A stretch of DNA of 64,000 nt from Paracidovorax cattleyae (GCF_900104515.1 NZ_FNJL01000005.1:172250-236249); one strand, 5' to 3'. Positions 12,541 through 22,148 are shown, numbered from the stretch's first letter. Program-made: numbers and translations. The notes: a model not told the origin generated them from the sequence alone.

Positions 12541-12715
12541 GCGCGGCTTTGCTGCATCTTGCGCACCGCTTTTTCAAGCGAGCCGCCTACGGCAGCAGAT
12601 ACCAACCGGGTTACCGCCACCCTATCTGGCGAGGTGAGGCCGCGCGGACAGGCTTTCGCGAACCAGCGGAGCGTGCATGTCCTGCGGCTGTATTTTGAAA
12701 AATCGGAGTGTCCTC

Positions 12716-12949
12716 ATGGCACGCGTCTGCGACGTCACGGGCAAGAAGCCCATGGTCGGGAACAACGTTTCCCACGCCAACAACAAAACCAAGCGCCGGT
12801 TCCTGCCGAACCTGCAATACCGCCGTTTCTGGGTCGAGAGCGAAAACCGCTGGGTGCGCCTGCGTGTTTCCAGCGCCGCCCTGCGTCTGATCGACAAGAA
12901 CGGCATCGATTCCGTGCTCGCCGACCTGCGTGCACGTGGCCAGGCTTAA
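12716..12949 (+). CDS. rpmB: 50S ribosomal protein L28
   Basis: A 77-residue basic protein starting [20 protein letters not shown], the bL28 N-terminus, with [12 protein letters not shown] and the C-terminal [20 protein letters not shown]. It belongs to the zinc-free type, with a single Cys and no CxxC pairs. A GGAG sequence precedes the start. It is transcribed with rpmG, 11 nt downstream, from the strong promoter at 12511-12540. Confidence 0.97.
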   Translation: MARVCDVTGKKPMVGNNVSHANNKTKRRFLPNLQYRRFWVESENRWVRLRVSSAALRLIDKNGIDSVLADLRARGQA

Positions 12950-12960
12950 GGAGTAGCACC

Positions 12961-13131
12961 ATGGCAACCAAAGGCGGACGCGACAAGATCAAGCTGGAAT
13001 CCACCGCAGGAACCGGCCACTTCTACACCACCACCAAGAACAAGAAGACGATGCCCGAGAAGATGTCGATCATCAAGTTCGACCCCAAGGCTCGCAAGCA
13101 CGTCGAGTACAAGGAAATGAAGCTGAAGTAA
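12961..13131 (+). CDS. rpmG: 50S ribosomal protein L33
   Basis: A 56-residue protein, [20 protein letters not shown] to KEMKLK, typical bL33. It lacks the CxxC zinc ribbons and so is the zinc-independent form. It sits directly after rpmB with a GGAG site at the junction, the usual rpmBG operon, and is followed by a strong terminator. Confidence 0.97.
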   Translation: MATKGGRDKIKLESTAGTGHFYTTTKNKKTMPEKMSIIKFDPKARKHVEYKEMKLK

Positions 13132-13160
13132 GGCACCAGCCGCTTCCAGCGCCTTCCCGG

Positions 13161-13193
13161 AAAAGCCGCCCCACCGAGGGCGGCTTTTCTTTT
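13161..13193. terminator. Intrinsic terminator after rpmG, probably bidirectional
   Basis: AAAAGCCGCCC and GGGCGGCTTTT form an 11-bp stem around a short CACCGA loop, followed on the plus strand by CTTTTT. The A tract on the left lets it also serve the convergent MocR-type gene. Confidence 0.9.
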
Positions 13194-13217
13194 TCCCGTG
13201 CGCCTCGGAACCTGTTC

Positions 13218-14783
13218 TCAGGCCGCGGCGGCCCGTCGCCCCTCTTCCCGCAGCGGCGCGCGGCCGGCGTTCTGCAGGACGTCGCACTGGCCGGCCAGCA
13301 ACTCGCCCAGCACCCGGTAGCCCTCTTCCACCGCCGGCGTGAACGGCATGCCGCAGCTGAGCCGCAGGAAGCGCTCGTAGCGGCCGGTATTGGAGAACAT
13401 GGGCCCGGGCGCCACGCGGATGCCGCGCGCCAGGGCGTCGTCGTAGAGCCGCGTGGAGGACAGGCCCGCGGGCAGTTCCAGCCACAGGCTGATTCCACCG
13501 GGCGGCAGGCTCAGGCGGGTTCCCGACGGGAAGTACCGGGCCACCGCGCGCGCCGACTGCTCGCGCTGCTCTTTCAGCGACGCCCGCATGCGGCGCAAGT
13601 GGCGGTCATAGGCGGGCGAGCCCACGGTGCGGGCGGCGAGCAGCTGCGACCAAGTCTGCATGTTGCGCGTGCGGGCGAACTTGAGCATCTGCACGCGCGC
13701 GTTCCAGCGCCCTGCGCTCATCCACCCCTGGCGCAGCCCGGGCGCGAAGCTCTTGCTGAGCGAAGCGCAGTAGATCACCTGCCCCGCGTCGCCCGGGCGG
13801 TCCCAGGCCTTGGCGGGGCGCATCGGCTGGGCGGACTCGACGAACTCGCGGTAGATGTCGTCCTCGATGAGGGCGAGGCGATGCTCCACGCACAGCGCGA
13901 CGAGGCGCTCCTTGTGGGCATCGGGCATGACGCTGCCCTGGGGCATCTGCAGGTGCGGCACCACCACCACCGCCCTGAGCCGGGGCTCGTTGCGGGCCGC
14001 GAGCTCCAGGGCCTCGATCGATATGCCGGTGTGCGGGCTGCAGGGAATCTCTAGCGCGCGCAGGCCGCGCACCTCGATGGCCTGCAGGATGCCGAAGAAG
14101 GTGGGCGATTCGACCGCGATCACGTCGCCCGGCTCCGCCACCGCATCGAGGGCGAGGTTGACGGCCTCCGAGTTGCCGTGCGTGGCGCCGATGCCCTCGG
14201 GCGCGAGGCTCAGGCCGAAGCTCAGCGCGTTGTGCGCCATGGCCCGCTGGAACTCCGGATGCGTGGAGGGCGCGGACGGGCTGTACACGAGGATCTCGGG
14301 CTGCTCGCGCAGCAGCCGGATCGCGAGGCGGTTGAGCGCCTCGGCATCGAACAGCGCGGGCGCCGGCATGGCGCTGCCCAGGTCCAATGCCAGGGGCGCC
14401 CGGCGGGCCTTTTCGAGGAAGGTGGAGATGCGCTCGTTGATGCCGGCGAACACATGCGGATCCGGGGCAAGCGGCTCATGCAGTTCCGGCTCGCGGGCGG
14501 CGGGCAGCGAAGACACGCGGCCCGGAATGGATGCGAAATACCCCACCCGCTCGCGCGCCTGGGCAAAGCCTTCGGCCTCGAGGTGCCGCAGCACCTGCAG
14601 GGCGGTGGTGAGGCTCACGCCGTGACGCTGGCACAGCTCCCGGACGGAGGGCAGGCGCTGGCCGGGCTGCAGGCTGCCTGCCGCGATGGCCTGCGCGTAC
14701 AGGCCCGCGATCTGCCGGTAGCGTGGCTGGCCCGCGGCCTGCGCGGCGGGAGGCAGGGGGAATTCTGCGACGGAATCGTTCAT
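13218..14783 (-). CDS. MocR/GntR-type PLP-dependent transcriptional regulator
   Basis: A 521-residue fusion of a GntR winged helix and a fold-type I aminotransferase. The DNA-binding part spans about residues 25-95 (LQPGQRLPSVRELCQRHGVSLTTALQVLRHL). The aminotransferase part carries the PLP lysine in CASLSKSFAPGLRQGW and the Asp of LIEDDIYREF. Such MocR regulators sense amino acids or PLP derivatives and usually act on themselves and a divergent gene. The divergent neighbour is the hypothetical gene at 15021. The start at 14783 (MNDSVAEF) is preferred to an in-frame ATG 36 nt upstream, whose extra residues are Arg-rich. The target genes are unknown. Confidence 0.9.
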   Translation of the reverse strand: MNDSVAEFPLPPAAQAAGQPRYRQIAGLYAQAIAAGSLQPGQRLPSVRELCQRHGVSLTTALQVLRHLEAEGFAQARERVGYFASIPGRVSSLPAAREPELHEPLAPDPHVFAGINERISTFLEKARRAPLALDLGSAMPAPALFDAEALNRLAIRLLREQPEILVYSPSAPSTHPEFQRAMAHNALSFGLSLAPEGIGATHGNSEAVNLALDAVAEPGDVIAVESPTFFGILQAIEVRGLRALEIPCSPHTGISIEALELAARNEPRLRAVVVVPHLQMPQGSVMPDAHKERLVALCVEHRLALIEDDIYREFVESAQPMRPAKAWDRPGDAGQVIYCASLSKSFAPGLRQGWMSAGRWNARVQMLKFARTRNMQTWSQLLAARTVGSPAYDRHLRRMRASLKEQREQSARAVARYFPSGTRLSLPPGGISLWLELPAGLSSTRLYDDALARGIRVAPGPMFSNTGRYERFLRLSCGMPFTPAVEEGYRVLGELLAGQCDVLQNAGRAPLREEGRRAAAA

Positions 14784-15020
14784 GGCGAAGACGCCTCGGC
14801 GGAAGCGAAACGGGGGCATGGCCGTGGAAGGCCGGTCCGGCCATCATGCCGTGGACCTGGGCGGCCGCACAGATACAGACAGGCCGTGCCCAAACCATAA
14901 CAGAGACAGGAAAACCCGCGCTGTTCCCCTTCGCAAGCGGACAGCCTGTGCCTGTTCCCGCATCAGGGTTCTTCCTAGGATGAAGCCCTGTCCCGATGCA
15001 TTGCGCCCCAAGGAGAAACC

Positions 15021-15476
15021 ATGCCGCAAACCACCCGCCCCGCCGCCATCCCTGCTCCTGCGGCTTCGCCGCTGTCCGTACAGCCCGGCCAGAAGCTCCT
15101 GGTGTGCCTGCCACCCGGCGCTTCGCTGGTGGTGGAAAGCGGCCGGCTCGCGCTCCGGTCCGGCCCCGTGGTCTGGGGCCAGGTGGTGGCCTCCCAGGTG
15201 GACCTGGGCCATCTGGAAGCCGGGCAGTGCCGGGAGGGCGTACCGGGCTGCGGGGCGGAATGGATGGAGGTGTCCAATCCAGGGCACGCCACGGCGCATG
15301 CGGTGCTGCTGGAGCCGGCGCCGGTCCTGCAGCCGGTGGGCGCCGTGCCCGGGGCTGGCCTGGCGGTACTGGCTGGAGCGGCCTCGGCGGCGCAAGCACT
15401 GCTGGCCGCCGTGGCGGCATGGACCGGATCGCGACGCGGAGCGACTGCCGGCCCGCGCACCACCACGGCACGGTAA
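15021..15476 (+). CDS. Hypothetical protein, DUF2917-like
   Basis: A 151-residue protein without membrane segments or signal peptide. After a Pro/Ala-rich start, PLSVQPGQKLLVCLPPGASL and the later VDLGHLEAGQC suggest a small beta-rich domain similar to DUF2917 proteins, which are common beside regulators in Burkholderiales. The C-terminal 40 residues are Ala-rich and probably helical. It is divergent from the MocR regulator and may be its target. The family placement rests on pattern only; the function is unknown. Confidence 0.65.
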   Translation: MPQTTRPAAIPAPAASPLSVQPGQKLLVCLPPGASLVVESGRLALRSGPVVWGQVVASQVDLGHLEAGQCREGVPGCGAEWMEVSNPGHATAHAVLLEPAPVLQPVGAVPGAGLAVLAGAASAAQALLAAVAAWTGSRRGATAGPRTTTAR

Positions 15477-15526
15477 GCGGCCCGCCCCCGCCGGAACGTC
15501 GGCAGCCGTGAAGGTTGTTGGCAGCG

Positions 15527-16741
15527 TCAGGCCTGGGCGGCCCGCAGCCTCTGGGAGAACTCGCGCAGCGCGGCGACGCCGCTTTCCTCGGCGCGGCGGC
15601 ACCAGGCCTGCAGGTCGGCCGTCAACTGGTCGCGCGAGTGCGAGGTATTGAGCCAGAGCTGCCGCAGTTCCTCGCGCATGGTGACCATGGTGTCGAGCAC
15701 CGGGTGGGCCGCACGGGCACGGGCGATCTGTTCCTGGACGCGCGCAGGCACTTTCTCGGCATCGCGGTGCAGCCAGCGGCGCGCGGCGCGCAGCACGGAG
15801 ACGTCCGCATTGCGGGCCTTGAGGGCGGCGATCTCCTCGCGGCAGGCGCGGCGCATGCCCCGCGCATAGCCGGCCATGACCTCGTAGCGGTTGGCGATCA
15901 GGGCCTCCAGGGTCTTTTCGTCGGCCACCGGCTTGACGGCACCCAGGCGCAGCTTGGGCGGCACCTTCCTGACGGTGGCCCAGCCCACGCGGCGCATCAG
16001 GCTGATGTAGAGCCAGCCCACGTCGAACTCGTAGGGCTTGACCGAGAACTTGGCGGAAGTGGGATACGTGTGGTGGTTGTTGTGCAGCTCCTCGCCGCCG
16101 ATCACGAGCCCCCAGGGCACGAGGTTGGTGCTGGCATCCTGCGCCTCGAAGTTGCGGTAGCCCCAGAAATGGCCGATGCCGTTGACCACGCCCGCGGCCC
16201 AGAACGGGATCCAGAGCATCTGCACGGCCCACACGGTGGCGCCGACGGCGCCGAAGAGCAGCAGGTCGATCACCAGCATCAGGCCCACGCCCTGCCATGC
16301 GAAGCGGCTGTAGAGGTTGCGCTCGATCCAGTCGTCGGGCGTGCCGTGGCCGAACTTGGCGAGGGTTTCGGCATTGCCGGCCTCGGAGCGGTACAGCTCG
16401 GCGCCGCGCCACATCACGGTGTCCAGGCCCCGGGTCTGCGGGCTGTGGGGATCGTCGGCGGTCTCGCACTTGGCGTGGTGCTTACGGTGGACGGCCACCC
16501 ATTCCTTCGTGACCATGCCCGTGCCCAGCCACAGCCAGAAGCGGAAGAAGTGCGACGGCACGGCGCCGAGGTCCACCGAGCGGTGCGCCTGGGCGCGGTG
16601 CAGGAAGATCGTCACGGCGGCGATCGTAATGTGGGTGGTCACGAGCGTGTAGAGGACGATCTCCCACCAAGACAGGTCCAGCAGGCCATCGGCCATCCAG
16701 GAGAGGATGGCATCGAGAACGGCCCGGTCGGGAAGGTGCAT
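15527..16741 (-). CDS. Acyl-CoA/fatty acid desaturase (delta-9 type)
   Basis: A 404-residue membrane di-iron enzyme. The three histidine boxes are visible: HRAQAHR, HRKHH and HNNHH, with paired hydrophobic segments between them (IVLYTLVTTHITIAAVTIFL; GVGLMLVIDLLLFGAVGA). These ligate the di-iron centre that inserts a cis double bond into acyl chains at the inner membrane. The C-terminal 130 residues are soluble, helical and charged, longer than minimal desaturases. The start at 16741 (MHLPDRAVLDAI) fits the family; an in-frame ATG 114 nt upstream is possible but less likely. Membrane-fluidity control is the likely role. Confidence 0.9.
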   Translation of the reverse strand: MHLPDRAVLDAILSWMADGLLDLSWWEIVLYTLVTTHITIAAVTIFLHRAQAHRSVDLGAVPSHFFRFWLWLGTGMVTKEWVAVHRKHHAKCETADDPHSPQTRGLDTVMWRGAELYRSEAGNAETLAKFGHGTPDDWIERNLYSRFAWQGVGLMLVIDLLLFGAVGATVWAVQMLWIPFWAAGVVNGIGHFWGYRNFEAQDASTNLVPWGLVIGGEELHNNHHTYPTSAKFSVKPYEFDVGWLYISLMRRVGWATVRKVPPKLRLGAVKPVADEKTLEALIANRYEVMAGYARGMRRACREEIAALKARNADVSVLRAARRWLHRDAEKVPARVQEQIARARAAHPVLDTMVTMREELRQLWLNTSHSRDQLTADLQAWCRRAEESGVAALREFSQRLRAAQA

Positions 16742-16887
16742 AGGAAGCCTTAGAGGAAAACGGACGTGGAAGACCCAGAGCTGCCCGATCGCGGGCAGTT
16801 CAGGGATTTTAGAAGCCGATACGCCCGGGAAGTTGCACAAGACCGCGCAGCGCACGGTGTCTTCATCGGTGGATCAGCCGGTAAAAA

Positions 16888-18162
16888 TCAGCCTTTTCTG
16901 GTCCATACCGCGGCGAAGAACCCGTCGGTCTGGTGCAGATGGGGCCACAGGCGCAGATAGCCAGTGCCGCTGGCGCCCCCGCTGCACAGTCCCGCCGCGC
17001 CCTCGACCTTGAGCTGCGCGAGCAGTGCGCCCACGTCTTCCGCCACGAAATCGGCATGTGCCGCGCTGAAGGCTTCCGCGATACCCTCGTTTTCCTCGGG
17101 CAGGATGCTGCAGGTGGCATACACCAGGCGTCCGCCCGGCTTGAGCAGGCGCGCGGCACTCTGCAGGATGGCGGTCTGCTTGGCCACCAGTTCCTGCACG
17201 GTCTGGGGCGACTGCCGCCACTTCAAATCCGGATTGCGGCGCAGGGTACCCAGGCCGGAGCACGGCGCGTCCACCAGCACGCGGTCGATCTTGCCGGCCA
17301 GGCGCTTGATGCGCTCGTCGCGCTCGTGCGCGATCGCGGCGGGGTGCACGTTGGAGAGGCCGCTGCGGGCCAGCCGCGGCTTGAGCGCGTCGAGCCGGTG
17401 GGCGGACACGTCGAACGCGTAGAGACGCCCGGTGCTGCGCATGGCCGCACCGATGGCGAGCGTCTTGCCGCCCGCGCCCGCGCAGAAATCCACCACCATC
17501 TCGCCGCGACGGGGCTGCAGCAGCAGCGCGAGGAGCTGCGAGCCCTCGTCCTGCACCTCGATGGCGCCGCGCACGAAGGCGTCCAGTTTGGTGAGCGGTG
17601 GCTTGCCGTCCACGCGCAGGCCCCAGGGCGAGCAGGGCGTGGGCAAGGCGGGAATGCCGGCCTTGGCAAGTTCCTTCTGCACGTCGGCGCGCCTGGCATT
17701 CAGGTCGTTGACGCGCAGGTCGAGGGGTGCGGGCTGGGCCAGGCTCTCTGCCAGGGCCCAGAAGCCGTCGCCCACCTGCCGCCTGAGCGGCTGCACGAGC
17801 CATTCGGGCAGATTGTGGCGGTGGGGCTCCAGCAGGTCGGACGCAGGCACGGCATCGCACTGGTCGAGCCAGACCTTCTCTGCATCGGTCAGCGCGCTCT
17901 TGAGGAAGTCGCGCGGGCCATGGAAGCCCAGGATGGCGAGGCGCCGCTCGCGCGGGCCCGAGCCGGAGCGCGCGAGTTGCTCGAACAGCAGCTTCTTGCG
18001 CAGCACGGTGTAGGCGGTTTCGGCCAGCGTGGCCCGCTCGCGCGGGCCGAGCGAGCGGTGGTCCCGGAAATAGCGGGACACGATGGCGTCGGCGGGATGT
18101 TCGAATTGGAGGGTGAGCCTGACGAGTTCCGCGCAGGCATCCAGAAGGGCTTTCGGGTGCAT
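16888..18162 (-). CDS. RsmB/NOP-family rRNA cytosine-C5 methyltransferase
   Basis: A 424-residue SAM-dependent RNA methyltransferase. A NusB-like helical N-terminus (residues about 1-120) precedes the Rossmann domain with VVDFCAGAGGKTLAIGA (SAM motif I), the catalytic motif VDAPCSGLGTLRRNPD, and motif VI YATCSILPEENE with the second cysteine. The arrangement matches the 16S rRNA m5C methyltransferase group (RsmB). It is downstream of and divergent from the pectate lyase gene. The exact target nucleotide is inferred from the family. Confidence 0.88.
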   Translation of the reverse strand: MHPKALLDACAELVRLTLQFEHPADAIVSRYFRDHRSLGPRERATLAETAYTVLRKKLLFEQLARSGSGPRERRLAILGFHGPRDFLKSALTDAEKVWLDQCDAVPASDLLEPHRHNLPEWLVQPLRRQVGDGFWALAESLAQPAPLDLRVNDLNARRADVQKELAKAGIPALPTPCSPWGLRVDGKPPLTKLDAFVRGAIEVQDEGSQLLALLLQPRRGEMVVDFCAGAGGKTLAIGAAMRSTGRLYAFDVSAHRLDALKPRLARSGLSNVHPAAIAHERDERIKRLAGKIDRVLVDAPCSGLGTLRRNPDLKWRQSPQTVQELVAKQTAILQSAARLLKPGGRLVYATCSILPEENEGIAEAFSAAHADFVAEDVGALLAQLKVEGAAGLCSGGASGTGYLRLWPHLHQTDGFFAAVWTRKG

Positions 18163-18286
18163 GGGCCGATTGTCCCATCCATGTGCGCCGGGAACGCTGG
18201 TGTTACGGAATGCAATGCGCTGCAGAAGAAATCCCTATGCGTTTTGCCCGTGCATCGGGCTTCGGCGGGATTAGATTGGCCGGCCT

Positions 18287-19873
18287 ATGTTCCATGCACC
18301 GATCCGAACACGACGCCCCGGCACGGCCCTGCTGCCTCCGGCACTCCGCGCGCTGCGCCTGGCAGCCGCTGCCGCGGCGGCGACAGTGATGGCCTGCGCC
18401 TGCGGCGGCGAGGGTGCGGCAGCCCAGGCCGCGACGGCGCCCGCGGGCAGCATCGATTCGCTGGGCGCGACAGGCTGGGCCTCCTACGGCACACCGACGA
18501 CCGGGGGACAGGGTGCCGCGGCGGAAAGGACCTACACGGTGGCGAACCGCAACGAGCTCATCCAGGCCCTCTACGGCAACACCGCCGTGATCGCCCCGGA
18601 CGGCTGGGTGCAGGGAACGCCGGACAAGGCGCCCAAGATCATCCGCATCCGGGGCACCATCGACCTGAACGTGGACGGCCGGTTGCGCCCCTACACGCCG
18701 GACCGCTACGTGGCGGGCTCCTGCGCATCGACAGTGCACGGCTATACGTCCCAGGCCGGCCTCTGGTCGGACTACCTCGCGGCTTACCGCCCGGGCATCT
18801 GGGGCAACACGCGCCCCGTGAGCGGCAGGCCGGAGGACGCGCGCGCCTGCGCGGCGGACCTGCAAAGGCGCGTCGTTGCGATCAGCGTGCCGGACAACAC
18901 ATCGCTGCTGGGCATCGGCACGGACGCGAGGATCCTGCACGGCAATCTCCTGCTGGGTACGCCGGAGGCGCCGGTCGCCAACATCGTGATCCGCAACATC
19001 GCCTTCGAGGACGCATTCGACGACTTTCCCCAGTGGGACCCGACGGACTCGTCCGACGGCCGGTGGAACTCGGAGTACGACCTCGTTTCCGTGGCCCATG
19101 CCACCCACGTGTGGATCGACCACAACACCTTCAGCGACGGCGACCGCCACGACCACGCCTTCCCTTCCGTGTGGCAGGAGACAGTGCACGGCACGGACTA
19201 CCGCGGCAGCGATTTCAAGGTGCAGCACCACGATGGCCTCGTGGACGTGACCCGGCACGGCAACTACGTCACTTTGTCGAACAACCATTTCCACGACCAC
19301 GAAAAGGCGTTCCTGATCGGTGGAACCGACACGCCCGGGGCGGACAGCGGCAACCCGCGCATGCTGAAGGTCACGTTCAGCGGCAACCATTTCCAGAACC
19401 TGCGCCAGCGCCAGGCCCGGGTCCGCTACGGGATGGTGCACTTCTACAACAACTACTACGAGAACACGCGGGACACCCCCGCCGAGTATCCCTGGCTCGC
19501 CGGCATCACGCTGGGCCAGAGCGGCAAGGTGCACGCGGAGAACAACGTGGTGTCGCTCGCCGGAGCGGACCGGCCTGCGCGGCCGGCCGACGTGGCCAAC
19601 GCCCGGATCTCGGAGGCACGGATGCAGGGCTGCACCGGGCTGTTCTCCTCCGGCGAATGCGCCTCCACCTTCCACGACAGTGGCACGGTGCTCAACGGGC
19701 AGACTGTGGACCTCACGGCCACCGTGCGCGGGTCATCGGCCCTGGTGACCGCCTCCGCATGGAAGCCATCGGACTTCTACCACTATGAACTCGACGGCAC
19801 GGCGGATCTGCCGGCCCGCGTCACCGCCTGTGCAGGTGCAGGCAAGCTCGAAGGCCCGGCGTCGCAGCGCTGA
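18287..19873 (+). CDS. Secreted polysaccharide lyase family 1 pectate lyase
   Basis: A 528-residue exported right-handed beta-helix enzyme. The N-terminus has a twin-Arg-like basic start, a long hydrophobic stretch and VMAC at residues 34-37, which could be a lipoprotein cleavage site; otherwise signal peptidase I would cut after the AAAQA region. The PL1 features are IVIRNIAFED, HVWIDHNTFSDG (conserved vWIDH), the Ca-site Asp cluster, and DGLVDVTRHGNYVTLSNNHF followed by the Arg-containing RVRYGMVHFYNNYY. It cleaves polygalacturonate by beta-elimination, a plant cell-wall degrading activity. No PIP box was found upstream. It stands alone. Confidence 0.9.
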   Translation: MFHAPIRTRRPGTALLPPALRALRLAAAAAAATVMACACGGEGAAAQAATAPAGSIDSLGATGWASYGTPTTGGQGAAAERTYTVANRNELIQALYGNTAVIAPDGWVQGTPDKAPKIIRIRGTIDLNVDGRLRPYTPDRYVAGSCASTVHGYTSQAGLWSDYLAAYRPGIWGNTRPVSGRPEDARACAADLQRRVVAISVPDNTSLLGIGTDARILHGNLLLGTPEAPVANIVIRNIAFEDAFDDFPQWDPTDSSDGRWNSEYDLVSVAHATHVWIDHNTFSDGDRHDHAFPSVWQETVHGTDYRGSDFKVQHHDGLVDVTRHGNYVTLSNNHFHDHEKAFLIGGTDTPGADSGNPRMLKVTFSGNHFQNLRQRQARVRYGMVHFYNNYYENTRDTPAEYPWLAGITLGQSGKVHAENNVVSLAGADRPARPADVANARISEARMQGCTGLFSSGECASTFHDSGTVLNGQTVDLTATVRGSSALVTASAWKPSDFYHYELDGTADLPARVTACAGAGKLEGPASQR

Positions 19874-19931
19874 CCCAGGCGATGGACAGGCGCGCCCCCT
19901 GGTGCGCAATGGCCCGGCGCACAATCCGGCC

Positions 19932-20207
19932 ATGATGCATAGCCCTTCCCATCCCGACGGCGAACTGCCGCCCCTGCAGTCCACCCTTCCAGGGCTCTAC
20001 CGGCATTACAAAGGCATGCTCTACGAGGTGATCGGCACCGCGCGGCACAGCGAGACGCTGGAGCCGATGACGGTGTACCGAGCGCTTTACGGCGACCGCG
20101 GACTGTGGGTGCGGCCCGCGGCCATGTTCGCAGAGACGGTGCAGATCGACGGACAGCCCCGCCCCCGGTTCGAGCGCGTCGGGGACGCGGGGTCCCCGGC
20201 GGGCTGA
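19932..20207 (+). CDS. DUF1653 domain protein
   Basis: A 91-residue protein consisting of one DUF1653 domain: LYRHYKGMLYEVIGTARHSE, then MTVYRALYGDRGLWVRP and MFAETV. The family is small, beta-rich, and of unknown function. A short C-terminal tail follows. The chosen start is the first of two consecutive ATG codons; a longer in-frame start overlaps the pectate lyase end. It converges with the sensor kinase gene. Confidence 0.85.
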   Translation: MMHSPSHPDGELPPLQSTLPGLYRHYKGMLYEVIGTARHSETLEPMTVYRALYGDRGLWVRPAAMFAETVQIDGQPRPRFERVGDAGSPAG

Positions 20208-20236
20208 ACCGCGCGGGCACCGCCTGCAGCAGCGCG

Positions 20237-21415
20237 TCAGGCCGGCACGTGTCCGGGGGCGCCAGGGTCGTCCGGGCGCGGCAGGACCACGGTCGCCCGC
20301 AGACCTCCGCCGGCGGCATTGGACAGCAACAGGCTGCCCCCATGACGCTGCACGATGTCGCTGGCGATCGACAGGCCCAGGCCGGCTCCCCCGGAATGCC
20401 GGTTGCGCGAGGTCTCGACGCGATAGAAGGGCTGGACCACCCTGCCCAGCTCGTCCGGCGGCAGGCCGGGCCCGTGGTCCCGCACATGGATGCGCAATGC
20501 ATCGGGTGCGTCTTCCAGTGCGACCTCCGCGCTGCCGCCGTAGCGCACCGCGTTGCCCACGAGGTTGTCCAGGCAACGCCTGAGCGCGCCGGCGCGGGCG
20601 GGCAGCGGGCGGGCAATGCCGGAGCAGTGCACCTCGTGGCCGCAGGCCTGCTCGTCGTCCACGAGGCTCTCGAGGAGGGCCTGCACGTCCAGCAACGCCA
20701 GCGGTTCCGCGCCCGCCACGCCACGCAGGTGGTCGAGCGTGGCTGCGATCATGGCGTCCATCTCGGCGATGTCGCGCGCGAACGCGGTGCGCTCGGCGTC
20801 CTGCCCGAGCGACTCGGCCCGCAGGCGCAGGCGCGTCAGGGGCGTGCGCAGGTCGTGCGAGACGGCCGCGACGAAACGGTCACGCTCATCCAGCTGGCGG
20901 CGGATGCGCGCCTGCATCTGGTTGAACACCCGGCTGGCTTCCCGGCATTCGGCCGTGCCGTCTTCAGGCAGCGGCGGGCGATGGATGTCCGCGCCGAGCT
21001 GCCGCGCCGCCGTGGCGAGCCGGCGCAGCGGACGCGCCAGCCAGCGCGCGCCCCACCAGGCCGCGAGCATCAGGGCAGCCAGGCGGACGCCGATATCCAG
21101 CAGCAGTCCCGGATGCCACCACCCCGGGGGATGCCGGGCCTGGGGCGGAAGCGGTGGCTCCGATCCACCCTGCCCCCCGCCCGGCCAGTCCGCCGCCGCC
21201 GGCGGCCCGTGGCGGAGACCCGGGCCCGATCCTGGCCGCAACTCGAACATCAGCGTCAGCGCCAGCACATGGCTGGCCAGTACCGCCACGAAGAGCAGCA
21301 GTGCCAGCCGGCCGAACAAAGTGTCGGGCAGGCAGCGGGCGGCGAAGCGCCAGCCTGCAGGCCCCGGGGGCGGGGGCACCGGTGCCGCTGACGCATCCTG
21401 TGTTGCGGCGGGCAT
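20237..21415 (-). CDS. Two-component sensor histidine kinase
   Basis: A 392-residue membrane kinase. One helix at about residues 35-58, a short Pro/Gly-rich periplasmic loop of about 60 residues, a second helix (GVRLAALMLAAWWGA) and a HAMP region precede the H-box FVAAVSHDLRTPLTRLRLR. The N-box LDNLVGNAVRYGG, G1 HVRDHGPGLPP and G2 GGAGLGLSIASDI complete the ATPase. The start codon lies 1 nt after the response regulator stop, so the two genes are cotranscribed. The small periplasmic domain suggests sensing of a small ligand, ion or membrane state. See the finding on the divergent EF-hand gene. Confidence 0.93.
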   Translation of the reverse strand: MPAATQDASAAPVPPPPGPAGWRFAARCLPDTLFGRLALLLFVAVLASHVLALTLMFELRPGSGPGLRHGPPAAADWPGGGQGGSEPPLPPQARHPPGWWHPGLLLDIGVRLAALMLAAWWGARWLARPLRRLATAARQLGADIHRPPLPEDGTAECREASRVFNQMQARIRRQLDERDRFVAAVSHDLRTPLTRLRLRAESLGQDAERTAFARDIAEMDAMIAATLDHLRGVAGAEPLALLDVQALLESLVDDEQACGHEVHCSGIARPLPARAGALRRCLDNLVGNAVRYGGSAEVALEDAPDALRIHVRDHGPGLPPDELGRVVQPFYRVETSRNRHSGGAGLGLSIASDIVQRHGGSLLLSNAAGGGLRATVVLPRPDDPGAPGHVPA

Positions 21416-21416
21416 G

Positions 21417-22148
21417 TCAGGCCCGGGCCGCCAGGCCCTGCACGGTCCGGATGTCGAACAGGTAGCCGGAGCCGCGCACGGTCTTGATCAGCGCCGGTGC
21501 GCGTGGATCGTCGGACAGCTTGCTCCTCAGCCGGGAGACCAGCAGGTCGATGCTGCGCTCGAAGGATTCCATGGCACGTCCCCGCGCGTGCTCCATCAAC
21601 TGGTCGCGGCTGCATACGCGCCGCGGCATGCGCAGGAAGGTGCACAGCAGGCGGTATTCGGCATTGGACAGCGGCACGGTCACGCCTGCGGGCGACACCA
21701 AGTGGCGCTCCACGCTGTGCAGCGACCAGCCATCGAAGCGCACGACCTCGGCCACCGGCGGCACGCCGCCGGACTCTCGCAAGGCAGGCGCCGTGCGGCG
21801 CAGCACGCTGTGGATGCGCGCCACAAGCTCGCGGGGCTCGAAAGGCTTCGTCATGTAGTCGTCGGCGCCCAGTTCCAGCCCCAGTACGCGGTCGTAGGCG
21901 TCGGCGCGGGCCGTGAGCATGATGATGGGCACGCCGGACCTGGCACGCAGTTCGCGCGCCAGGGCCATTCCGTCCGTGCCGGGCAGCATCAGGTCCAGCA
22001 CCACGAGATCGATGGACTGCGCGGACATGCGGGCGCGCATGGCCGCTGCGTCGCCCGCAGCATGGGCCGTGTAGCCGAAACGGCCGAGGTATTGGGTCAG
22101 CAGCGCGGTGATGTCGTCGTCGTCATCGACCACCAGGATGTGTTGCAT
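21417..22148 (-). CDS. OmpR-family response regulator
   Basis: A 243-residue regulator starting MQHILVVDDDDDITALL. The phosphoacceptor Asp is in LVVLDLMLPGTDG, the conserved Thr in IIMLTARAD, the Lys in DDYMTKPFEPREL. The C-terminal winged helix (LSNAEYRLLCTFLRMPRRVCSRDQL and the recognition helix around FERSIDLLVSRLRSKL) ends with GSGYLF. The frame is open upstream, but this ATG gives the normal receiver start. It forms an operon with the kinase and is divergent from the EF-hand gene across 293 nt. Confidence 0.94.
   Translation of the reverse strand: MQHILVVDDDDDITALLTQYLGRFGYTAHAAGDAAAMRARMSAQSIDLVVLDLMLPGTDGMALARELRARSGVPIIMLTARADAYDRVLGLELGADDYMTKPFEPRELVARIHSVLRRTAPALRESGGVPPVAEVVRFDGWSLHSVERHLVSPAGVTVPLSNAEYRLLCTFLRMPRRVCSRDQLMEHARGRAMESFERSIDLLVSRLRSKLSDDPRAPALIKTVRGSGYLFDIRTVQGLAARA

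Noticed and set aside
18261..18265. Single TTCGG upstream of the pectate lyase gene
   Set aside because: No second half-site at 15-nt distance, so not a PIP box.
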